Origin: Chara braunii
Lineage: Eukaryota; Streptophyta; Charophyceae; Charales; Characeae
DNA length: 46,436 bases
Direction: 5' to 3'
NCBI GenBank assembly: GCA_003427395.1
Contig: BFEA01000755.1
Span: 73,241 to 119,676 of the forward strand
Shown here: positions 1 to 10,509 of the stretch, piece by piece
Layout: each line of letters starts with the position of its first letter
Position numbering within the stretch: the first letter of the stretch is position 1
Program-made: the position numbers and the translations under genes
Notes under the pieces: generated by a model
Database searches by the model: none
What the model was told of the DNA's origin: nothing
Seen by the model: only the letters and a program-made list of their open reading frames with translations

Positions 1-6
1 ATATAT

Positions 7-113
7 CGTCAAATAGAACTGCCCGGTAAACCGTAGGCAAAGAGGGAGAAGAGGACAACAAACGAGGGGCTGTGACAAAATGTTTCGTCAGAGTTTCACC
101 GACTCATCAGGAG
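7..113 (-). mobile_element. Hammerhead-ribozyme element fragment H1
   Basis: Read on the minus strand, this begins with CTCCTGATGAG, giving the hammerhead core CTGATGA, a 5-bp stem II (GTCGG with CTGAC, one G-T pair) around loop TGAAACT, then GAAAC. A roughly 70-nt tail shared with the other copies ends TTGACGATATAT. The strand upstream of the cleavage site is absent, so no complete ribozyme can form here. TA-repeat flanks both ends. Called from near identity by eye to the copies at 9312, 10394, 19691, 32021 and 32351. Confidence 0.75.
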
Positions 114-133
114 TATATATATATATATATATA

Positions 134-288
134 CTAGGCTACCAGTCGGGCCGCCCGGGTCCCGGGTGGCCAGTCCGTGCAAGGACTCCCAGCAAAAAAA
201 AAACCCAAAAAAAAAACCAAAAAAAAAAACCAAAAACTCCGAAAAAATACTATGTTATGCAGCGGGACCCGAGCGGCCCGGCTGGTAG

Positions 289-293
<5 letters not shown>
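134..293 (+). mobile_element. Family B MITE, internally deleted
   Basis: Starts CTAGGCTACCAG and ends CTGGTAGCCTAT, with inverted GC-rich subterminal stretches (GGCCGCCCGGG against its complement). Between them are only A-rich DNA and a short piece of the internal module (TATGTTATGCAG). About 160 bp against the usual 275-290. It lies between TA repeats, so a target duplication cannot be judged. Confidence 0.7.
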
Positions 294-329
<36 letters not shown>

Positions 330-333
<4 letters not shown>

Positions 334-529
334 CTGATTTTAAATTTGGTAAAGTATTTCGATGTCACCCTTAAGCAAAAGTTGTTCAATTCATTTTTTT
401 GCATATCATAGTTTGTTTTCGGATTTGTTGAATTTTTTTTTTTTTTTTTTTTTCTACCTTCTCTAGTGCTTGCATGGCCGGGCCACCCGAGAAAATAGAG
501 TGACCTGGGGGGCCTGGTTAGTAGCCTAG
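330..529 (-). mobile_element. Family B relic
   Basis: Carries the B internal module in reverse (TAAATTTGGTAAAG, CATATCATAG), a T tract (poly-A on the minus strand) and a B end ending GTAGCCTAG. The other terminus is lost in the TA repeat at 291-330. Confidence 0.6.
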
Positions 530-583
530 TTCAACTGTTATTTTGATCGACTTTATTTCAGTATCGTTACATTTGATGATAAT

Positions 584-1637
584 CAGGGTTGTCGGCGTTC
601 TGGACGGGCTTTCTGCCTGAACCAGAACGTTCGAAACCCCCTCTCGGCACGTTCGGTTGTTCGGCCGAACAAGGAAAAAAAAAAAAAAAAAAAAAAAAAT
701 CACCTTGTTATGCAAACGAAAAAATTGAATAACAATTGCTTCAACGTTACATCCAAATTCTTTAACAATTTTGAAATAAACATTAAATATAATAAATATA
801 ATAAATATAATAAATATAATAAATAAATAATAATCTAGGCTACCAGAGTGACCCGGGGTCACTTGCCCGGCCGGGCCAAAATAAAATTAAAAAATAAAAA
901 TAATAAATAAATAAAATTGACCTTTATTTTTTATTTTAAATTTGGTGAAGAATTTTGATGTGACCTTGGGGCAAAAGTTGTTCAGTTTATTTTTCTGCAT
1001 AACATAGTTTTTTTTCAGAATTTTTAGATGTTTTATTTTTTTTGTTTTTTTTATGAGACCTTACCTGATCCTTGCACGGGCTGGCCACCCGGGACCCGGG
1101 CGGCCCAGCTGGTAGCCTAGATAATAATAATAATATTTAAGAATAATAAAACGAGAATAAAATTATTAAGTGGGCGAGCACATTTTTAACACTGTCATTT
1201 TTGATGATTTATTTTTTTATAGTTTTGACAAATGTCATTAAAATTGATGTACGTGTATCGTACATAATAGATAATCTGCAAAATAAGGTTTGAGAAAATA
1301 ATTTTTTTTTTCATGTTCCGAAATAAAGGGAAAACAAAAACGCAAATAAATGAAAAAAAAAAAATAGTAAGTAGGCAAACAAGTTTTAACACCAGCATGT
1401 TTGCCGATTTCTCATTATTTATTGGCTGAACATAATTCCTTCAAAATTAAAAGGAAGATATCTTACTTCACAAAGAACGCACAATAACAAATTAAAAAAA
1501 CAATAATAATATTTAGGTGTCAAAATATTTTTTTACGGGATCTGAACTCCTTCGGGTTTGGGGCTCGTACGGGGATCCGAAAGCCCAAACATTCAAGGTT
1601 TAGCTTGGGGTCTCCGTATGTTCGGCAGATAACCCTG
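584..1637 (+). mobile_element. Family A hAT-like non-autonomous element, interrupted by a B element
   Basis: Ends CAGGGTTGTC...GATAACCCTG are flanked by a perfect 8-bp direct repeat ATGATAAT (576-583 and 1638-1645). Inside are the GC-rich GTTCG subterminal region, a poly-A tract, the module TATGCAAACG..., and two copies of the repeat containing CACCGCCATCTTTG-like sequence. Without the nested B element at 835-1120 and its duplication it would be about 760 bp. No transposase. An 8-bp duplication and CAGGG-type ends fit the hAT superfamily; that assignment is inference. Confidence 0.85.
835..1120 (-). mobile_element. Family B element nested in family A
   Basis: Begins CTAGGCTACCAG, ends CTGGTAGCCTAG, 286 bp, with 8-bp flanks ATAATAAT on both sides (827-834, 1121-1128). 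The flanks are low complexity, so the duplication alone is weak, but the nested position is unambiguous because family A sequence resumes directly after it. Confidence 0.85.
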
Positions 1638-2758
1638 ATGATAATTAATTTACGTTGGATATATTGCTGAACATATTTGAGGTACAAATTTTTAATTAAG
1701 GTTTACTTAATATTTTTTAAGCCTAAGGTGTATGAATGTTTTACCGCCTTGCTTTTTATGTCCAATGCGTCAATTTTCTTAGAAGGGTGTATTAATTGTT
1801 TCATTTGTATTATTTTTTTCTGACACGGTAACTTATTATTCCATAAAATCATATTTATAATTGGGTTACCAAACAGGTCGTTTGTGTCTCTGTGTTTGTT
1901 TTAATAACAGTCAGAGAACAACATAACAAAAACGAAAACCAAGAAAAAAATCTATGTTATGTCGAGTAAACTAAATAAACTTTCGTCTCACAATCATATC
2001 AATTTTTTTTACCAGATCGAAACATCATAAATCAAAATAGTGCATGTGTATTTTATTATAGTTCCGTTTTGTTTGGTCAGGCAAATGGTCCCGGATAAGT
2101 AAGATGAAAGTTGCAATGTGGAGACCCATTTTTTTCGCTTCAGCTTTATTTATCATATCTGACCTCCCCCCCCCGCCTATTTTTTTGTTTAGTGATTTCC
2201 TATGGATACTTCTTTATTTTTTTTTAATGGGAAGTCGATGCATCTCTTAGTGTGAGAATTTTGTTGCACGTGATATATATCATTTTTTTTTTTTTAATTG
2301 TATAATAATATGATTATTTTTCGATATTTTTTTGTTTAAAAGCTACTTCTTATATTTATTTACAATCATTGAAATTGATCATTGGGATTTTAGTTATATA
2401 TGGTCCCCTCATACATGGTAGCATGCAACAAGGTGAAGTGATATTTCATTATAATTCATTAAGTCATATGAATAAAGACAAGTTTTCTAAATGATTACAT
2501 GGTACATGATAATCGACCTTAACCCTTATTTTGGTTAAGTATCAATATATATGTATATTTTTTTTGGCTTAACCAAACAAGCTGGTCCCGGACTACTCTT
2601 GTAGCCTAGGCGATGATTATATATAGTGATAAATAAAACATGAAGTTTCGTATATCATCATTGCATAATTACAAAGTGGGATAAAAAACGAAAAAGGTAA
2701 ATACACTCATGTCACATACCTTATTTGAAATGGGAAAAAAAAAAAAAGGACCGTCAGG
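1638..2758. other. AT-rich stretch with degraded transposon pieces, no gene seen
   Basis: No credible coding region. At about 1905-2030 there is a diverged copy of the A/B internal module (CTATGTTATGTCGAG). At about 2575-2609 there is a B-type right end (CTCTTGTAGCCTAG). The rest is AT-rich with homopolymer runs. Confidence 0.5.
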
Positions 2759-2823
2759 TAGGGTTGCCCACGTTCGGGATGGGTCGAACGCCCGAGCCTA
2801 ACGCCCTTTCAAACCGAACGCGG

Positions 2824-2912
<89 letters not shown>

Positions 2913-3340
2913 GAAAACAATATATGTTATGGAGAAAACTAAACTAAACAACATATGCCTGGGCACTACATCCAAATTCTTTACCAAATTTGAATTAAAA
3001 ATCAAATACAGAAAATAAACACTATGATTACAAAAATAAGAAATAAAACGAGAATTAAAATCAGTGAGTGTGCCAACACCTTTTCGACACCGCCATCTTT
3101 AATGATTTTTAATGTTTGTTTGGCTTAGCAGAATGGCTTCAAAATTTATAGCCGTGTAGGTTAAATCATAGAGAACTGACAAAAAAACATTCTAAAAAAA
3201 AAAAGTTATTTTTGGATCTCGAAAATGTTTTTGGCGGGGGGGGCCGAACCTGGAGGTGTTCGGCCCTCGAACGGGATCCCGAATGCCCGAACGTTCGGGG
3301 GCCAGCCCCAGGGCATCGAAAGTTCGGTCAGGTAACCCTG
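2759..3340 (+). mobile_element. Family A element, short form
   Basis: Starts TAGGGTTGCCCA (first C changed to T) and ends GGTCAGGTAACCCTG. About 582 bp, with only one copy of the internal repeat (CACCGCCATC at about 3090) where long forms have two. It holds an unusually long pure A tract at 2824-2910. Flanks CCGTCAGG and TCTCCAGG match only partly, so the target duplication is decayed. The right end is followed by a near-copy of itself (3341-3365). Confidence 0.75.
2824..2910 (+). repeat. Poly-A tract of 87 bases inside family A
   Basis: An uninterrupted run of A directly after the subterminal ACCGAACGCGG sequence. Other A and B copies carry shorter A tracts (about 20-35) at the same internal position, so this is an expanded version of a built-in element feature, not a transcript tail. 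Confidence 0.9.
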
Positions 3341-3785
3341 TCTCCAGGTCGGTCAGGTAACCTTGTCTCCAGGTCTCTCACCTGTTCAGTTAGCAAAGGT
3401 AATAAAAGTGAAGCGATGTTATGTAATAAGGGTGAACCCTGTCTCCATGTCTCTCACATAGACAAACTTTCATGAATAAATTGTACAATTCAAAACTGGC
3501 AAAAAACAGAAAAATATTTTTTTACATTTTTTGTGCTTTCAAACAAGAATAGTAACAAAATTGCAGATAAATAGTTTTGCTCTTCATTTCAAAAGAAATT
3601 TGATAAAACGCAATCATCTTAAAAATATCAGATACAGGGAATTGTGACAAATATTTAATAATTTATTGTATTTTTTTAGATAAATATAAATATCCCTGAT
3701 TTCGTTACCGTCATGTTCTATTTCGCGAAGTTGTGTAATTCAATACATTTTGCGTTTGAAATTTCAAATATTATTGTGTTGTATT
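3341..3785. other. Intervening AT-rich DNA, no gene
   Basis: Begins with a duplicated 24-25 bp copy of the preceding transposon end (TCGGTCAGGTAACC). The remainder is AT-rich with no supported gene. Confidence 0.5.
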
Positions 3786-4062
3786 ATAGGCTACCAGTCG
3801 GGCCATCCGGGTCTCGTGTGGCTAGCCTGTGCAAGGACCAGGGAAGGTCCCAACAAAAAAAACATAAAAATAATAAACTCAAAAAAATACGAAAAAAAAT
3901 TATGTTTTGTCAAAAAATAAACTGGACAACTTTTGGCTCAGGGTCGCATCAAACTTCTTCACCAACTTGAGAAAAAAAATTTAAAAATAAAATTTTATTT
4001 TTATTATTTTATTTTTTTTAGCCTGGCGGGGTAGGTGATCCTGGACCATTTTGGTAGCCTAG
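3786..4062 (+). mobile_element. Family B element with perfect 8-bp duplication
   Basis: Starts ATAGGCTACCAG (C1 changed to A), ends TTGGTAGCCTAG, 277 bp. The flanks GTTGTATT (3778-3785 and 4063-4070) are identical. Contains a GGACCAGGGAAGGTCC palindrome-like subterminal block, an A-rich tract and the internal module with TAAACTGGACAAC. No coding capacity. Confidence 0.88.
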
Positions 4063-4106
4063 GTTGTATTGTGTTTTATAAACTTCAATTTTTTTATTGT
4101 TATTTT

Positions 4107-4382
4107 CTAGGCCACCACCCGGGCCGCCCGGGTCCCGGGTGGCCAGCCTGTGCAAGGACCAGGGAAGGTCCCAGCCAAAAAAAAAAAAAAAAAAATTATT
4201 TCAAAAAATTTGAAAAAAAAACTATGTTATGCAGAAAAACAAACTGAACAACTATTGCCCTAGGGTCGCATCGAAATTCTTCACCACATTTAGAATAAAA
4301 AATAAATTTAAAAGAATATATTTTTATTTTTATTTTCTTGGCCCGACCGACCAAGTGACCCCGGGCCACTCTGGTAGCCTAG
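4107..4382 (+). mobile_element. Family B element
   Basis: CTAGGCCACCAC...CTGGTAGCCTAG, 276 bp, with the CCCGGGTCCCGGGTGG subterminal block, an A tract, the internal module (CTATGTTATGCAG) and the GACCCCGGGCCACTC right end. Flanks GTTATTTT and TTTTTTTT agree at 6 of 8 positions, consistent with a decayed duplication. Confidence 0.82.
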
Positions 4383-4429
4383 TTTTTTTTGTTTTTTTTT
4401 TTGCTTAGTTACATGTATGTAAAAATTTT

Positions 4430-4720
4430 ATATGTATTTTTCACATGATGTAACACTCATTAAAATAATAATAATAATAAAATTGTTTAGGCTCTGAAAC
4501 AAAAAGGGAAAATTAAAAGATAATATAAAAAAAAAAAAAAAGTTAGAGGGCGAGCATGTTTCGACACCGCCATCTTTGGCGGTTTTTCATTTTATTTTGG
4601 CTTAGTGAAATGTCTTCAAAAATTATAGGTATTAAACTCACATTATAAAAGAATTGTTTAAAAGAAATGTAAAAAAAAATGGATCACGAAATCATTTTTT
4701 TATGGGGCGGAAGTTGTATA
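4430..4720 (+). mobile_element. Family A relic
   Basis: Contains the A-specific internal block with GGGCGAGCATG, CACCGCCATCTTTGG and a following GGCTTAGTGAAATG, plus the TTAGGCTCTGAAAC motif. Both termini are gone. The stretch up to 5229 holds no gene. Confidence 0.5.
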
Positions 4721-5229
4721 CGCAATTTATAGCACATCATCGCTTACGCATTGAAAATAAGAAAGTCGACAAACTACAAGTTCACACCCCATCACAAAAA
4801 AAAAAAATATTCACAAAACAAATAAAGGTATGTTAAAGCCATAAAATACACTTAGGACATGTGGTTAGCACTGAAGATACAATATGGGCGAGTAGTGATG
4901 GCCTTGATTACTAATACTCAATCTGTTAAAAAACAATGGTACTAAAGCGTTTTTGAAGTCATGATATATGTCGTGAACAAAACCACTCGGTAAATTATAG
5001 GTAGAAAGAGAGAACAGAATGAGAAATGAGGGGCCGTATTTAAAACATGTTTACCCACAGACTGATTTTTAATCCTCTTATTATTATTTTTTATTTTTAT
5101 ATTTAATATTTATTATTTATATATATATATTTTTTAATTTTGCTAAAACATTCAGTTGTACTGCTGAGGCAATACTTTTGTATATACGCACATGGTAGGC
5201 GACTAATACAAAATGTCGCACATTTGTAT

Positions 5230-5790
5230 ATACGCACATGGTAGTCCTCAGGCCGACCTCCGTACGCTCGGGCGTTACGGGTCTCGTTCAGGGTTCGAAC
5301 CTGAAAGGGTTTGACACCTACCCAAAATTATTTGGAGTTTTTTTGTATAAGTTATTTAGGATATGAGGTACATGCCTACACATTTTGAGGACATTTTGCT
5401 TAGGCAAAAAAAAAAAAAAATCGTCAAAGTTGGTGGCGACAAAACGTGATTTTTACTTTTTTTTCCTTTTTTTTTCACTTTATATCGGGGATTAAACAAA
5501 ATTGTTATTTTTAAAAATTATTTTGATAAGTTTTATAATATTGGATACACATCTACGAATTTTCAAAGCATTTCCCGAAGCCAAAAAAAAAAAAACAATC
5601 GTCAAAGATGACGGTGTTTCAAATGTGTCCCCCCCCACACTGATTTTAATTTTATATTTATTATTTATTTTATTGTTATTATTATTATCAGGGTTGCCGG
5701 CGTTCGGGACGGGCCGAACATCCGAACCTGAACGCCCGAACGTTTGGGAACCCCTCTCGATGCGTTCGGACGTTCAGCCGAACGCGGAAC

Positions 5791-5821
<31 letters not shown>

Positions 5822-6690
5822 TTTCCAAAAATTTTGAAAAAAAACTATGTAATGCAGAAAAATAAACTAAACAACATTTGCCTCAACATTACATATAAAT
5901 TTCTTACCAAATTAAAAATATATATATATATATATAAAATAAATAATATTAATAAAAATAAGAAAAAATAAAACGAGAATGAAATTATTGCGTGGGCGAG
6001 CAAGTTTTTGACACCGCCATCTTTGGCGATTTTTCATTTTTTTTTGGCTTAGTCAAATGCCATGAAATTTTATACATTTGTATCATACATCATAGAGAAC
6101 CTACAAATAAAGTTTGAAAAAATAATAATTGTTTTTAGGCCCCGAAATAAAGGGAAAACAAAAAGTGAAAAGATAAAAAAAACAAATTAGTAAGTGGGAA
6201 AGCATGTTTTGACACCACCATCTTTGCCGATTTTTTATTATTGTTTGGCTCCACAGAATGATTTCAAAATGGAGAGACAGGTAGCTACATAACAGAGAAC
6301 TCACAAAAAAAAAAATCAGAAAAAAATAATAATTTTTAGGTACCGAAATATTTTTTTGCGGGGTCCGAACCCCTTCGAGTTTGGGCCCCGTACGGGGACC
6401 CGAATGCCCGAACGTTCGGGGTTCAGCTTAGGGACCTCCGTACGTTCAGCCTGGCAACTCTGATTATTATTAATTTTTTTTTTAGTATTTTATTTTTATT
6501 TTCAATTAGATTAGGAATTTGGATGTACCGTCGATTCAAATATTGTTCAGTTTATTTGCCTGCATAACCTTTTTTTTTTTTTTTTCCCATATTTGACCTT
6601 AACGGCTGAACGAGTTTTTAAAGGAGCCTAAACGTTCGGGCGTTCAAGTTCAGCCGTTTGGCCCATCCCGAACCTCGGCTACTATATATA
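5230..6690 (-). mobile_element. Old family A element split by a younger family A element
   Basis: GC-rich A end at about 5240-5290 (CTCCGTACGCTCGGGCG) and reversed A internal blocks run to 5688. After the inserted element the old copy resumes at about 6471 with the reversed module and a GTTCGGGCGTTCAAG terminal region to about 6680. The ends are too decayed to define precisely. Confidence 0.65.
5689..6462 (+). mobile_element. Family A element, long form, nested
   Basis: CAGGGTTGCCGG...CTGGCAACTCTG, 774 bp, with identical 8-bp flanks ATTATTAT (5681-5688, 6463-6470). It has the GTTCGGGACGGGCCGAACG subterminal region, an A tract, the internal module (CTATGTAATGCAG), two internal repeat copies (CACCGCCATC and CACCACCATC) and a right subterminal GTCCGAACCCCTTCG block. 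A good reference copy for the family. Confidence 0.9.
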
Positions 6691-6734
6691 TGCATATATA
6701 TATGTATCTGTGTTATACTAAATATATTTATAAG

Positions 6735-7156
6735 CTAGGTTACCAGTCATCCGATGGCCGGACGACTCCCCCACCCGTCCGGTAGGGGGGTTGTCCGAGA
6801 TCCCAGACAACCAGTTTTTGGCATTAAAAAAACAAAAAAAAACAAAAAATGACAATGTTGCGCATGCCATAGAGACCCCCCCCAAAAAAATTCAGAATTT
6901 TCTGAGCATTTAGTGATAGGGTGCTATTTGGGGTGGGAGGGGGGGTACGAGGGGTTTTGGTGGGGATAGGAGGGGTAAAGGTGGGGATTAGAAACTTTGA
7001 AGAGACCGTCCGAGACCGAGACCGTCCGACGTGCTTTTTTTTTTTTTTTTTTGCGCTAGGTCGGACAACCCTTGTCCGGTCCGAGACCGTCCGACGTCCG
7101 ACCAGACGTCTGGTTGGACCACCCAGGGGTCCCGGACGTCCGGTAAAACAACCTAG
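6735..7156. mobile_element. Family C element (third hAT-like MITE family)
   Basis: Starts CTAGGTTACCAGTC and ends GGTAAAACAACCTAG, 422 bp, with perfect 8-bp flanks TTTATAAG (6727-6734, 7157-7164). Subterminal regions are built from GTCCGA/GACGTCC repeats that can pair with each other. The interior has a G-rich block (GGGGTGGGAGGGGGGG-like at about 6931-6947) and a T tract. No coding region; only this copy is clear in the window. Confidence 0.85.
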
Positions 7157-7796
7157 TTTATAAGCCATTATAATGATTAATAAGAAGTAATAACTTAAAT
7201 CACTTGTTCACACGACTTTTAGTTTTGTTCATTACAATAAAAACATTTATACTTAGGTATCCCTTAGCAGTGAAAGTGACATACTATTTAATAATCTTGA
7301 ATTGCAGATTCACGAATTTTATAAGGTAGCTTTATCAACTTACGCTCAAAAGAACTAATGGTTCAAACCACTAGTACTTCATGAAATCTGGCCCATTAAC
7401 AGACCACAATTTTATGAAATGTACAGTTCACTATAGGAGTGACGAAATTAATCCTACTATAAACATTTTTACTTTATTTTTTCTCACGGTCGGTAGTTAG
7501 GCCAAATACTGGTGGTTTAATAATTTTTTGTTCAATTATTGTGTTATCAAGGACACATGGAAAAACATTTGTGGCGCTCGTTTAAAGGACCACAACATGT
7601 CAAAAGTTATATATTTAATTTACAGGAAAAAATATTATAAATCTTTGCAATTTTTATTTTTGTCATAAGTTTTTTTTTTTTTTAATAGGCTAACATGTTA
7701 AACACCCTGCTTGAGGAGTAGGGTCGCAAAACTTATGGTGGGAGAGGATATAAGAATGAAGAGAAAAATAAATAAGAACTAAAAGAAATAAAAAAC
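7157..7796. other. AT-rich stretch, no gene seen
   Basis: No repeat family or coding region recognised apart from homopolymer T runs. Confidence 0.4.
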
Positions 7797-7799
7797 AAG

Positions 7800-8189
7800 G
7801 TTGTTTTTCTGGGCGTCCGGACTTCCAGGCAGGGTTCTGGACAGTCTCAAGGTAAAAAACAAAAAACAGAAAAAAAAACGAAAGTGAAAAACTTTCGGAA
7901 AAAACTATTTTGTGTAAAATTGCAATACAAACAACTTTTGCTCGAGGGTCACATCAGAATTCCTCACCAAATCGGAGATTAAAGAGAAAATAACAAAATC
8001 ACACTAAAGTCTTCAATGGCAATTGCATAATCGGGCTGTCCGGGAAAATAGCGTGACATGGGCGGCCCAATTGGTAGCTTAAATGTCATAGTTTTAGTTT
8101 GTTTTTTTTGGAAGGGACCTTCCCTGGTCCTTCCACAACCGGGTTTCCTGGGAAAACAAGATGATCTAACAATCCCGGTTGGTAGCCTA
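7800..8189. mobile_element. Diverged module-bearing element plus a B end
   Basis: 7800-8081 has GC-rich outer parts (GGCGTCCGGACTTCC), an A-rich tract and a diverged internal module (CTATTTTGTGTAAAATTG, then GGTCACATCAGAATTCC), ending TTGGTAGCTTA. 8100-8189 is a second B-type right end (GGACCTTCCCTGGTCC...GTAGCCTAG). A related diverged copy lies at 42250-42510. Confidence 0.5.
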
Positions 8190-8379
8190 GTTTGTTATGT
8201 AATTGATCACTGTACAGTGATATAAAAACAAATAAGAAGTGAAAAAAGTGAAAAAATAAAACATGTAAAAACTTAATGATCAAAATACTGTTAAGTTAAA
8301 CCTTATACAAATTAAACTTTTAGGGTGCACTAGTCATGTTAGATTTTGGCTGCAATAATAATTTTATTGTGATAATATG

Positions 8380-8618
8380 TTAGGCTACGAGTCGGGCTGC
8401 CCGGGTTCCAGGTGGCTAGCCCGTGCAAGGACAACGAAAGGTAAAAAAAAAAAAAAAAAAAAAAAATCCGGAAAACAATTATGTTATGCAGAAAAATAAA
8501 TTGAACAACTCTTACCTCAGGGTCACATCAAAATTCATCATCAAATTTAAAATAAGGAATAAAATTTAATATATATATATATCAAAATTCTTCATCAAAT
8601 TTAAAATAAAAAATTAAA

Positions 8619-8659
<41 letters not shown>
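8380..8659 (+). mobile_element. Family B element truncated in a TA repeat
   Basis: Left end TTAGGCTACGAG, an A tract and the internal module are clear. The right end is replaced by TA runs and a duplicated segment (ATTCTTCATCAAATTTAAAA appears twice with small changes). Confidence 0.65.
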
Positions 8660-8662
<3 letters not shown>

Positions 8663-9268
8663 GGTTGCCAGGCCGAACGTACGGAGGCCCCTTAGCTGAC
8701 CCCCGAACGTTCGGGCGTTCGGGTCCCCGTACAGGGCCCGAACTTGACGGGGTTCGGACCCCGTAAAAAAATATTTTGGCACCCAAATATTATTATTATT
8801 TTTAATTTTGTTTTGTGAATTCTTTGTGATGTGAGGTATCACCCACTTAATTTTGAAGTCATTCTGCTCAGCCAAAAAAAAAAAAAAAAAATCCTCAAAG
8901 GTGGTGGTGTCAAAACTTACTTGCCCACTCACAAATTTGTTTTTTTTTTCTTTTCACTTTTTGTTTTTTCTTTATTTCGAGGTATAAAATAATTTTTATA
9001 TTTTCAAACTTTATTCGTAGATTCTCTATTATATAAGATACACATATATAAAGTTTCACGGCATTAGTCACAACCAAAAAAATATAAAAAATCGCCAAAG
9101 ATGGCGGTGTCAAAAACGTGCTCGCCCACTCAATAATTGAATTCTCGTTTTATTTTTTATAATTTTCATTATTATTATTTATTTATAGTATTTGATTTTT
9201 ATTTCAAATTTGGTAAAGAATTTGGATATAACGTTGAGGCAAATGTTGTTTAGTTTATTCTTCTGCAT

Positions 9269-9311
<43 letters not shown>

Positions 9312-9313
<2 letters not shown>

Positions 9314-9422
9314 TCAAATAGAACTGCCCGGTAAACCGTAGGCAGAGAGGGAGAAGAGGACAACAAACGAGGGGCTGTGACAAACTGTTTCGTCAGAGTT
9401 TCACCGACTCATCAGGAGGCTG

Positions 9423-9425
<3 letters not shown>
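9312..9425 (-). mobile_element. Hammerhead-ribozyme element fragment H2
   Basis: On the minus strand it starts GTTCAGCCTCCTGATGAG, four bases after the predicted cleavage position in the best copy, and ends TTGACGATATAT. The core CTGATGA, stem II (GTCGG/CTGAC) and GAAAC are intact, but the upstream strand of stem III and part of stem I are missing. TA repeats on both sides. Confidence 0.78.
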
Positions 9426-9464
<39 letters not shown>

Positions 9465-9518
9465 AATCCGCGTTCGGCTGAACGGCCAAACGCATCGAGA
9501 GGGGGTTCCGAACGTTCG

Positions 9519-10325
9519 CTGCTGATTATAGTCGATGCATGACATGGACAAACAACAACATGCCGCGGACTCGTTTACCAAAGGCAAACACAGATAGATG
9601 TTCAATTCAAAAACGAAACGTGAAACGTGCATAGAAAATGACGATCAAGTCAGGCACAGCATGCGAGACTTTCGTCTACGCATCTGGCTATTCCCCGACG
9701 CATTTCGGCTGGAGCCAGATCCAGCCTCATTAGGGGGGCATTGCGAACTGAAGGACCTACCTAAACAGACCGTCAACCATTAATAGTCTAGGCGGCCTGA
9801 AAGAAAAACCAAAAACAATTCGAAAAAAACCGTAGACCAACAACAAAAATCCTAAAAAAAAATACACCAACAAGTCAAACAGGTCACTGTACCCCTACAG
9901 ACACTGCTACCCCGTTTTCAGAGCCAACGAATCGACGCCGGCCCTTCGGCCTATCTCAAGGACCGACAAAACTACAACATTTCCCAGGTTACCCTTCTAG
10001 CTATCTCCGCCCAATCCGGGGCCCGCTTACCTACAAACTTCCAGAGAGTGCGATCAAACAGGTCACACGGATAATCCTGCCTTCTCAGCTCGCGTTTCGG
10101 CGTGAGCAGGCTCTCCTCCGCTCCAGACAGGGTCATAGAGCATTCCCTGATCTTATGGATCATTCCGTTCACCAAAAACCTCTTCTGCCTCATACTCGTG
10201 TAAGAGCAGAAGTCCTGAAAATGTATGTAGCAAAACAGACCCTCGTTGCTCCAGATCTCACCAAAATTCTTTGATCTGTACCAACATACCACTCTTCTCC
10301 CCTGAATCTTCACCTTACAACCCAA
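9519..10325 (-). other. Foreign 0.8-kb insert within a family A end, with an open frame
   Basis: Base composition differs from the AT-rich transposon around it. On the minus strand a frame is open from the A end to a stop near 9972, giving roughly 110 non-repetitive residues (for example RRVVCWYRSKNFGEIW and DLFDRTLWKFVGKR), rich in W, R and K. The open frame continues upstream only through transposon and TA sequence, so any real start is unknown. I do not recognise a family. It could be a captured exon, a remnant of a larger element, or chance. Confidence 0.35.
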
Positions 10326-10357
10326 GGGCGTTCGGCCCGTCCCGAACGCCGGCAACC

Positions 10358-10393
<36 letters not shown>

Positions 10394-10395
<2 letters not shown>

Positions 10396-10509
10396 TCAAA
10401 TAGAACTGCCCGGTAAACCGTAGGCAGAGAGGGAGAAGAGGACAACAAATGAGGGGCTGTGACAAACTGTTTCGTCGGAGTTTCACCGACTCATCAGGAG
10501 GCTGAACCC
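10394..10509 (-). mobile_element. Hammerhead-ribozyme element fragment H3
   Basis: Minus-strand start AAGGGTTCAGCCTCC lies next to the predicted cleavage site. CTGATGA, stem II (GTCGG/CCGAC, perfect) and GAAAC are intact. The tail ends TTGACGATATAT and abuts the TA repeat after the family A end at 10360. It lacks the upstream stem III strand. A B-type right end relic follows at about 10523-10566. Confidence 0.78.

Larger units (their letters stand above)
8660..10360 (-). mobile_element. Family A element interrupted twice
   Basis: Outer ends CAGGGTTGCCAG (8660) and GGCAACCCTG (10360) belong to one reversed A copy. Family A sequence is continuous to about 9270, then a TA repeat with hammerhead fragment H2, then the A subterminal block (about 9469-9518), then about 800 bp of foreign DNA (9519-10325), then the last 35 bp of the A end. 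Flanks are TA repeats, so no clean duplication. Confidence 0.7.

Noticed and set aside
2725-3018. Lys-rich and Phe-rich frames over the A tract
   Set aside because: They are translations of poly-A/poly-T inside a transposon.
5284-5302. tRNA T-arm-like GGGTTCGAACC
   Set aside because: It is part of the GC-rich end of a family A relic; no tRNA can be folded around it. The same holds near 36140.
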